From Nemertoderma westbladi (lineage: Eukaryota > Xenacoelomorpha > Nemertodermatida > Nemertodermatidae), in assembly GCA_032718475.1 (NCBI GenBank), contig JAUCBJ010004911.1:1-48877 (forward strand): DNA of 48,877 nt, read 5' to 3'. The position numbers and the translations under genes were made by a program. Shown one piece after another: positions 42,777 to 48,877 of the stretch. Position 1 is the stretch's first letter. Each line of letters opens with the position of its first letter. The notes under the pieces are model-generated. The model was not told the origin of the DNA. It saw only the letters and a program-made list of their open reading frames with translations, and searched no databases.

Positions 42777-42959
42777 GTACGGAGAGAGTTGTGCATCAAC
42801 GCTAGCGACGGCTTACAGTTCGGGTGGCTCGAAGAATCATTACAACGACCAGAAGATTGTCTCGGCTTCCCTTCACAATGAGTGTACTGTCAATCATTCA
42901 GGGACCTCGGCTGCTGCCCCTTTGGCCGCCGGGGTTATGGCTCTAGTCCTAGAAGCTAA
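42777..42959 (+). CDS. PCSK1-like: PC1/3-like convertase exon 9: catalytic Ser
   Basis: The acceptor TTTTGATTCAG opens with G completing Trp: (W)[35 protein letters not shown], then [17 protein letters not shown] and VMALVLEA, ending [23 protein letters not shown] carries the catalytic serine; NHSG is a potential N-glycosylation site. CASTLAT-YSSG and the Cys pair are conserved. 183 bp, phase 2 in and phase 2 out. Codon composition is GC-richer than the surrounding intron, as in the other exons. Confidence 0.95.
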
Positions 42960-43220
42960 GTACGTAGTTAAGTCAATGGTAGCTAGAATTCAGTATTGTT
43001 TTCGGTGGGGTCTACACCATGGCCATTCCATATAATCATAAAATTAAATGAGTAGGTAGTAAAAAAACGTAACCGCTTGATATCGTAACGTAACGTAACT
43101 TAAATTTAAAGTTATGTATTGTAATACGAAATATATCTTAAAAGTTACCTAACATTAAAACTTCAATGACGTAATGAAATGTAGTATTCATTAATTAAAT
43201 TCAACTAATTTATTGTTTAG

Positions 43221-43448
43221 CCCTAATATGACATGGCGTGACGTCCAACACCTGGTTGTTTGGACATCGGAGCCGTACGCATTGATAGACAACCCCGGTT
43301 GGATCACCAATGACCACGGTTTAATGTGCAACCCTTTGTTCGGTTACGGTCTAATAAACGCCTTCGCAGCTGTACAAACTGCCAAAGACTGGAAGAATGT
43401 TCCAGAACAACATAAATGCGAGATTGTTGGAACATTGCCTGAAAATCA
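43221..43448 (+). CDS. PCSK1-like: PC1/3-like convertase exon 10: end of catalytic domain
   Basis: The acceptor TTATTGTTTAG opens with C completing Asn: (N)PNMTWRDVQHLVVWTSEP, YALIDNPGWITNDHGLMCNP, LFGYGLINAFAAVQTAKDW, then KNVPEQHKCEIVGTLPEN, ending AATCA|GTTAGT. ANPN-TWRD-QHLVVWTSE and NNPGW-like NPGWITNDHGLM match PC1/3 in particular. GYGLINA closes the subtilisin fold and the VPEQHKCEI segment starts the P domain. NMT is a sequon. 228 bp. The ORF runs on into the short intron (43449-43554) before stopping. Confidence 0.95.
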
Positions 43449-43554
43449 GTTAGTTTATCACCTGAACATTTATATAATACTAATTATAATTATTTGGATT
43501 ACATATTTTAGTTTTTTCAAAAAATTTATTGTCTTTATTTTCTACATTTTTCAG

Positions 43555-43712
43555 TGTAATTCGTAACAAACACCCATTGGAATTTAAGATAGCATCCGAT
43601 AATTGCGTGGGAACACCCAATGAAGTTAATTATTTGGAACACATTCAGCTGGTTGCCACTATTGCTTACCCTATCCGAGGGGACACTACCATAATAATAA
43701 AATCCCCTTCAG
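43555..43712 (+). CDS. PCSK1-like: PC1/3-like convertase exon 11: P domain, with RGD
   Basis: The acceptor ACATTTTTCAG opens with T completing His: (H)VIRNKHPLEFKIASDNC, VGTPNEVNYLEHIQLVATIA, then YPIRGDTTIIIKSPSG, ending TTCAG|GTAGTT one base into a Gly codon. LEH-Q and RGD-x-x-I-x-I-x-SP-G are P-domain hallmarks; the RGD is conserved in convertases and is important for correct sorting and stability. The P domain should continue (GT-S-L, W-F-M, W-GE) but no such exon is found in the remaining 5.1 kb, so the gene probably continues past the window. Confidence 0.92.
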
Positions 43713-44205
43713 GTAGTTATATATATATAGTTATTATATTTATTGTTATTAACCTAATTTAATTAAAGAAGCAAACTATGGACCACGGTAAATTAAATAG
43801 ACTGAATATACCGCCGGAAATTTTTCTACAAATCTCAATGAAAATATTCGAAGTAGATATAGTTAGTTTCCCCTCCCTCCTTTTTCCAGAGCGATCCAGA
43901 ATTTTTATTTTTGCTTCCAATTTTCAGCTGCCAGCGTTTGTAAAAAGTGTCTCCGGTGATATTTCACCAGTTACTACGCAATTATTCTTCAACCTTATAG
44001 TGATATATTGGCACTGATGGACAGCTGGTCAGGCATGGATTTCAAATATGTAACACTAAATCTAAATTTCGTCATAAAAGAGCTCAGATATGGTCGTTCT
44101 AAAGTCCAGGTTTTTGCATCTGCGTGAGACTATTTTATATTTACAAAATACACATAAGTTTGGAATATTATATTTATCATTAATAATAAAATAATAATAA
44201 CTATT
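43713..44205 (+). other. PCSK1-like: Intron 11 start, no gene recognised
   Basis: AT-rich DNA after the GTAGTT donor. A pyrimidine-rich TTTTCAG at about 43922-43928 could be an acceptor, but the frame behind it (LPAFVKSVSGDIS) does not resemble the P domain. Confidence 0.5.
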
Positions 44206-44346
44206 TACATACTTGTGTGTAAAGTAGCACTTTACAGTGTGATGATCCGAGTTGACTTTGTTACACGAACGAACGTTAGTGAGTGAGTGAAAATAAAGTC
44301 ACGAGGATCAGAACACTGTAAAGTACTTTGCAACAAGTATGTATGT
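44206..44346. mobile_element. Short MITE-like inverted repeat
   Basis: ACATACTTGTGTGTAAAGTA, then GCACTTTACAGTGTGATGAT and CCGAGTTGACTTT, faces AAAGTCACGAGGATCAGAAC, ACTGTAAAGTACTTTGCAAC and AAGTATGT in reverse complement. Arms are about 55 bp with a 30-bp loop containing GAACGAACG. Confidence 0.75.
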
Positions 44347-44612
44347 AGTTTTATTCCAAAATTTTAACATTACGAAATGATTGTATATATACATTATAAG
44401 TGATAGAAACTGCACAAATTATATTAGTTGCTGTATAAATAAATGTAAAAATGACATAAATTATGTTATAAATAAGTTAGCTTATATTTATGGTGGCGTT
44501 TGGAGCCATGTTATAATAATATAGCTAGGCCCTACTAGTTATTAATAGCTATACCCCGTCTACCGGTAGGTAATGCAGTAGGCCTATCGGGCTGACCGGG
44601 AAATTTCCACCT

Positions 44613-44702
44613 ATTGTTTACGTGGTATCCAATGACGGCGTTAGGTAATGTCCCCTTAGTGGACATTACTTAACGCCGTCTTGGGTTACCACGTAAACAA
44701 TA
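44613..44702. repeat. 90-bp near-perfect hairpin
   Basis: ATTGTTTACGTGGTATCCAA, then TGACGGCGTTAGGTAATGTC, is mirrored by GACATTACTTAACGCCGTC and TTGGGTTACCACGTAAACAA. The loop is only a few bases. A related fragment (TAACGGCGTTGAGTAATGT) lies at 44796. Confidence 0.85.
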
Positions 44703-45104
44703 ACACCAAATACAATACTAAATGTACAGGCCAATACAATGCTGTAATGTCCTCTAAAGTTCTAAAGTGCTAAATAACAAGTCGCTGTTAATACTAACGG
44801 CGTTGAGTAATGTTACAATTTTGGAATAATAATATTAAAATATATATATAGCGCTAAATTACAATAATTGATAATGCGATACCTCTATAATCATACTAGT
44901 TCGTAGCTATTCATACATAAATACAATGTTTAGAATAGATGGTGAATTTATTAAATAGAAAATATGAAATATGATAATCGGGAATGACAAGGTTTTGGAG
45001 ATCAATCCGTAAATCAAAGGGGCATCATATCTCGGAGTCATCGGAACCGGAGCAGACTAAGATGGCCACCGAGGCTGATTACCTCTTCTCAATAACTCTC
45101 ACAG

Positions 45105-47573
45105 CTTACTCGTTCATATAAACAGCATCCTGCTCGACTAACTCACGATTACCTACCGAAGTTCCCCCATGACGGAGTCGAGCATTCTCATTCATATAAA
45201 CAGCATCCTGCTCGACTAACTCACGATTACCTACCGAAGTCTTCCATGACGGAGTCGAGCATTCTCGTTCATATCAACAGCATCCTGCTCGACTAACTCA
45301 CGATTACCTACCGAAGTCCTCCATGACGGAGTCGAGCATTCTCGTTCATATCAACAGCATCCTGCTCGACTAACTCACGATTACCTAACGAAGTCTTCCA
45401 TGACTGAGTCGAGCATTCTCGTTAATATCAGCAGCATCCTGCTCGACTAACTCACGATTACCTACCGAAGTCCTACATGATGGAGTCGAGCATTCTCGTT
45501 CATATCAACTGCATCCTTCTCGACTAACTCACGATTACCTACCGAAGTCCTCCATGACGGAGTCGAGCATTCTCGTTCATATAAACAGCATCCTGCCCGA
45601 CTAACTCACGATTACCTACCCAAGTTCTCCATGACGGAGTCGAGCATTCTCGTTCATATCAACTGCATCCTGCTCGACTAACTCACGATTACCTACCGAA
45701 GTCCTCCATGACGGAGTCGAGCATTCTCGTTCATATCAACAGCATCCTGCTCGACTAACTCACGATTACCTAACGAAGTCTTCCATGACTGAGTCGAGCA
45801 TTCTCGTTAATATCAGCAGCATCCTGCTCGACTAACTCACGATTACCTACCGAAGTCCTACATGATGGAGTCGAGCATTCTCGTTCATATCAACTGCATC
45901 CTTCTCGACTAACTCACGATTACCTACCGAAGTCCTCCATGACGGAGTCGAGCATTCTCGTTCATATAAACAGCATCCTGCCCGACTAACTCACGATTAC
46001 CTACCCAAGTTCTCCATGACGGAGTCGAGCATTCTCGTTCATATCAACTGCATCCTGCTCGACTAACTCACGATTACCTACCGAAGTCCTCCATGACGGA
46101 GTCGAGCATTCTCGTTCATATAAACAGCATCCTGCCCGACTAACTCACGATTACCTACCGAAGTCTTCCATGACGGAGTCGAGCATTCTCGTTCATATCA
46201 ACAGCATCCTGCTCGACTAACTCACGATTACCTACCGAAGTCCTCCATGACGGAGTCGAGCATTCTCGTTCATATCAACAGCATCCTGCTCGACTAACTC
46301 ACGATTACCTACCGAAGTCTACCATGACGGAGTCGAGCATTCTCGTTCATATCAACTGCATCCTGCTCGACTAACTCACGATTACCTACCGAAGTCCTCC
46401 ATGACGGAGTCGAGCATTCTCGTTCATATCAACAGCATCCTGCTCGACTAACTCACGATTACCTACCGAAGTCCTCCATGACGGAGTCGAGCATTCTCGT
46501 TCATATAAACAGCATCCTGCCCGACTAACTCACGATTACCTACCGAAGTCTTCCATGACGGAGTCGAGCATTCTCGTTCATATAAACAGCATCCTGCCCG
46601 ACTAACTCACGATTACCTACCGAAGTCTTCCATGACGGAGTCGAGCATTCTCTTTCATATCAACAGCATCCTGCTCGACTAACTCACGATTACCTACCGA
46701 AGTCCTCCATGACGGAGTCGAGCATTCTCGTTCATATCAACAGCATCCTGCTCGACTAACTCACGATTACCTACCGAAGTCTACCATGACGGAGTCGAGC
46801 ATTCTCGTTCATATCAACTGCATCCTGCTCGACTAACTCACGATTACCTACCGAAGTCCTACATGATGGAGTTGAGCATTCTCGTTCATATCAACAGCAT
46901 CCTGCTCGACTAACTCACGATTACCTACCGAAGTCCTCCATGACGGAGTCGAGCATTCTCGTTAATATCAGCAGCATCCTGCTCGACTAACTCACGATTA
47001 CCTACCGAAGTCCTCCATGACGGAGTCGAGCATTCTCGTTCATATCAACAGCATCCTGCTCGACTAACTCACGATTACCTACCGAAGTCTTCCATGACGG
47101 AGTCGAGCATTCTCGTTCATATCAACTGCATCCTGCTCGACTAACTCACGATTACCTACCGAAGTCCTCCATGACGGAGTCGAGCATTCTCGTTCATATA
47201 AACAGCATCCTGCCCGACTAACTCACGATTACCTACCGAAGTCTTCCATGACGGAGTCGAGCATTCTCGTTCATATCAACAGCATCCTGCTCGACTAACT
47301 CACGATTACCTACCGAAGTCCTCCATGACGGAGTCGAGCATTCTCGTTCATATCAACAGCATCCTGCTCGACTAACTCACGATTAACTACCGAAGTCCTC
47401 CATGACGGAGTCGAGCATTCTCATTCATATAAACAGCATCCTGCTCGACTAACTCACGATTACCTACCGAAGTCCTCCATGACGGAGTCGAGCATTCTCG
47501 TTCATATCAACAGCATCCTGCTCGACTAACTCACGATTACCTACCGAAGTCCTCCATAACGGAGTCGAGCATT
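45105..47573. repeat. 77-bp minisatellite, about 32 copies, with an internal hairpin per unit
   Basis: The unit contains CTCGTTCATATCAACAGCAT, CCTGCTCGACTAACTCACGA, TTACCTACCGAAGTCCTCCA and TGACGGAGTCGAGCATT. TGCTCGACT and AGTCGAGCA are inverted within each unit, giving a 9-bp stem around a loop of about 36 bases. Variant blocks (for example GTTAATATCAGC with TACATGATGG) recur in the same order, showing multi-unit duplication. Confidence 0.95.
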
Positions 47574-48834
47574 CCTTCTTCTTCACTGAGAACTACGGGA
47601 TCCTTTGTAGTAGCAAAAACATTTAATCTTCCCGCAATTTTGCGCGATCTATGAACGCCTCAGTAACCATGACGATCAATGAACGCCTCAGTAACCAAGA
47701 CTCAAGACATCCGTGTCAATATATTCCAAGTTTCCAGGCCTGAAGGGTTTATTGATGTGATATTATCTGATTAGGTTTGATACAGACACTTTTATCCTGT
47801 CCTGGATGCTTAAATCACGTCGTTGTTTCAAGACTTCCATTTATCTTATACTACTCAAATCGTTAAACTGTCGCCTAGATGTTTTTGTGAAATATTCAAC
47901 TGAACCGGGAAAATTTAAAAATAATGCTGTACATGTGCCATTCTGTGTTCATTTTTCGGTTGCGTAAACTCACTTCATTAAGTCAGTTAATATAGTGCCA
48001 GTGAAGTTAAGGCTTTGGTTAATTATATCTGCCCTATTTAAATTAGTTTGCCAAGATGATTGGAAATATGATGATGGCGTTATTAATGGTTCAGTAACTA
48101 TTCGATCCTCTCCACCATGTTATATTGAAGACTGTTGAAAATAAATCGACGTCTTATCGCTCTTTTGCGTCTAATTATTAAGAATTACATTCGGGAACAG
48201 AAGATCCGAGAATTTATATCACTAATATTCGGCACTTTTACATTTATCTACCAAGTGCGACATCGACATATAATGCATCAACTATTGGCATCGGCTACGA
48301 AACTCTTTTTGCCTATGTTCTACCCTATTTTTATTTACTATAGTCTATAATTATAACAAAGTGTATATTAGTACATTGGGTTGTTTTTTGGTATTTCGGG
48401 AGACCAAAATATTAAGATTTTAATTTTGTTGTAAACAGATAAATTGTGTTATTTTTGACATTGTTATCTCGGTGACTTGGGATACTCAAATCGAAGTATT
48501 ATTCTATCATTACTGCTAAATATGTGAAGAGTAATACAGGTTTTTACTTTTCGGTCGGAATTTGATAGAAAATTTGTATAATATGAGAAATGTGTATTTT
48601 TTTATTTCTCCTTATTAAGTGTTTTAGCGCTTATATTCATTATATAGACAGTACAGATACTAATACAGATAACTAGCTGAAGGTCTGGTATCCTTCACAT
48701 GGGCCCTTTTTGAGAAGTTAAACAACGACTGAATGAATATTACAAAGCAAGGTGTACTAAATAACAGGTGATGCAGCGAGAATTGGCCTCTAATTATTGT
48801 TCACTTTGAAGCACGCAACACTGCTACAATGCTA
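47574..48834. other. Right-hand DNA, no firm gene
   Basis: AT-rich. It contains a two-copy motif (CAATGAACGCCTCAGTAACC type) at 47650-47700 and one possible short coding stretch at 47970-48137. Nothing matches the missing P-domain exons. Confidence 0.5.
47970..48137 (+). CDS. Possible short terminal coding segment, unassigned
   Basis: A plus-strand frame open for about 55 codons ends LVCQDDWKYDDGVINGSVTI, then RSSPPCYIEDC and TGA, followed within a few bases by AATAAA. An AG at 48045-48046 could be an acceptor just before the Cys codon. The peptide has a coding-like look with three Cys and a sequon (NGS), but matches no convertase region I know. It may be chance. Confidence 0.2.
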
Positions 48835-48877
48835 CACTGGTACAATCCTACACTGTTACAATGCTACACTGGTACAA
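48828..48877. repeat. Start of a tandem repeat cut by the window end
   Basis: TACAATGCTACACTGG units (16 bp) with CCTACACTGTTACAA variants run to the last base. The extent to the right is unknown. Confidence 0.8.

Noticed and set aside
341-43712. Calling the protease furin, PC2 or PC5
   Set aside because: PC2 has Asp instead of the oxyanion Asn seen in exon 8. The propeptide, the FNDPLW segment, PKLDLHV, NHTDI and VVWTSE fit PC1/3 better than furin or PC5.
48008-48350. A P-domain or C-terminal exon of the convertase
   Set aside because: The short coding-like stretch at 47970-48137 and the ORF at 48135-48350 lack the expected W-F-M and W-GE motifs.

Overview
This is eukaryotic, almost certainly metazoan, genomic DNA. 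One gene dominates it: a plus-strand prohormone convertase of the PC1/3 (PCSK1) type, a subtilisin/kexin-like serine protease. Eleven exon positions can be placed from 341 to 43712. All splice phases agree, and the spliced reading frame is about 559 codons. The host cannot be named from the sequence. It is AT-rich, has long introns full of minisatellites and carries several non-LTR retrotransposon copies, which suggests an invertebrate or early chordate with a neuroendocrine PC1/3. The product matches PC1/3 better than furin in the propeptide (KRSKRSAV and VIWAEQ), the FNDPLW...QWYL junction, PKLDLHV, the NHTDI segment and the ANPNMTWRDVQHLVVWTSE segment.

Layout. Exon 1 (341-526) encodes the signal peptide and first half of the propeptide. 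Intron 1 (about 9.8 kb) holds a 31-bp and a 37-bp satellite, an unrecognised minus-strand ORF (6688-7062), a third satellite bracketed by inverted repeats, and a dispersed repeat. Exon 2 (10362-10466) encodes the rest of the propeptide. Intron 2 opens with a satellite made of the end of exon 2 plus its splice donor, then holds a foldback element and a decayed CR1/L2-like reverse transcriptase whose last codons have expanded into a 12-bp satellite. Exon 3 (16926-17117) carries the activation site RTRVKR. Exon 4 (18011-18119) carries the catalytic Asp, and its 3' half plus donor has expanded into a satellite of nearly 7 kb. Exon 5 (26380-26494) is followed at once by a 17-bp satellite. Exon 6 (28217-28305) carries the catalytic His.

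Next come three different versions of the same exon, 7a (28623-28795), 7b (33291-33463) and 7c (33959-34131). Each is 173 bp, open, and has identical splice phases. They look like a mutually exclusive cassette for the part of the catalytic cleft that forms the basic-residue subsites. Between 7a and 7b lie a minus-strand retrotransposon endonuclease copy, a 900-bp foldback element and a 29-bp satellite. Exon 8 (36204-36343) carries the oxyanion Asn, exon 9 (42777-42959) the catalytic Ser, and exons 10 and 11 the end of the catalytic domain and the start of the P domain. A plus-strand RTE-like reverse transcriptase pseudogene sits in intron 8. After 43712 there are only small foldback elements, a 77-bp satellite (45105-47573) and unassigned DNA. 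The rest of the P domain and the C-terminal tail must lie beyond the window or be missing.

The two observations most worth following are the exon 7 triplet, a possible splice switch of protease specificity, and the satellites seeded from exon ends that multiply splice donors inside introns 2 and 4.
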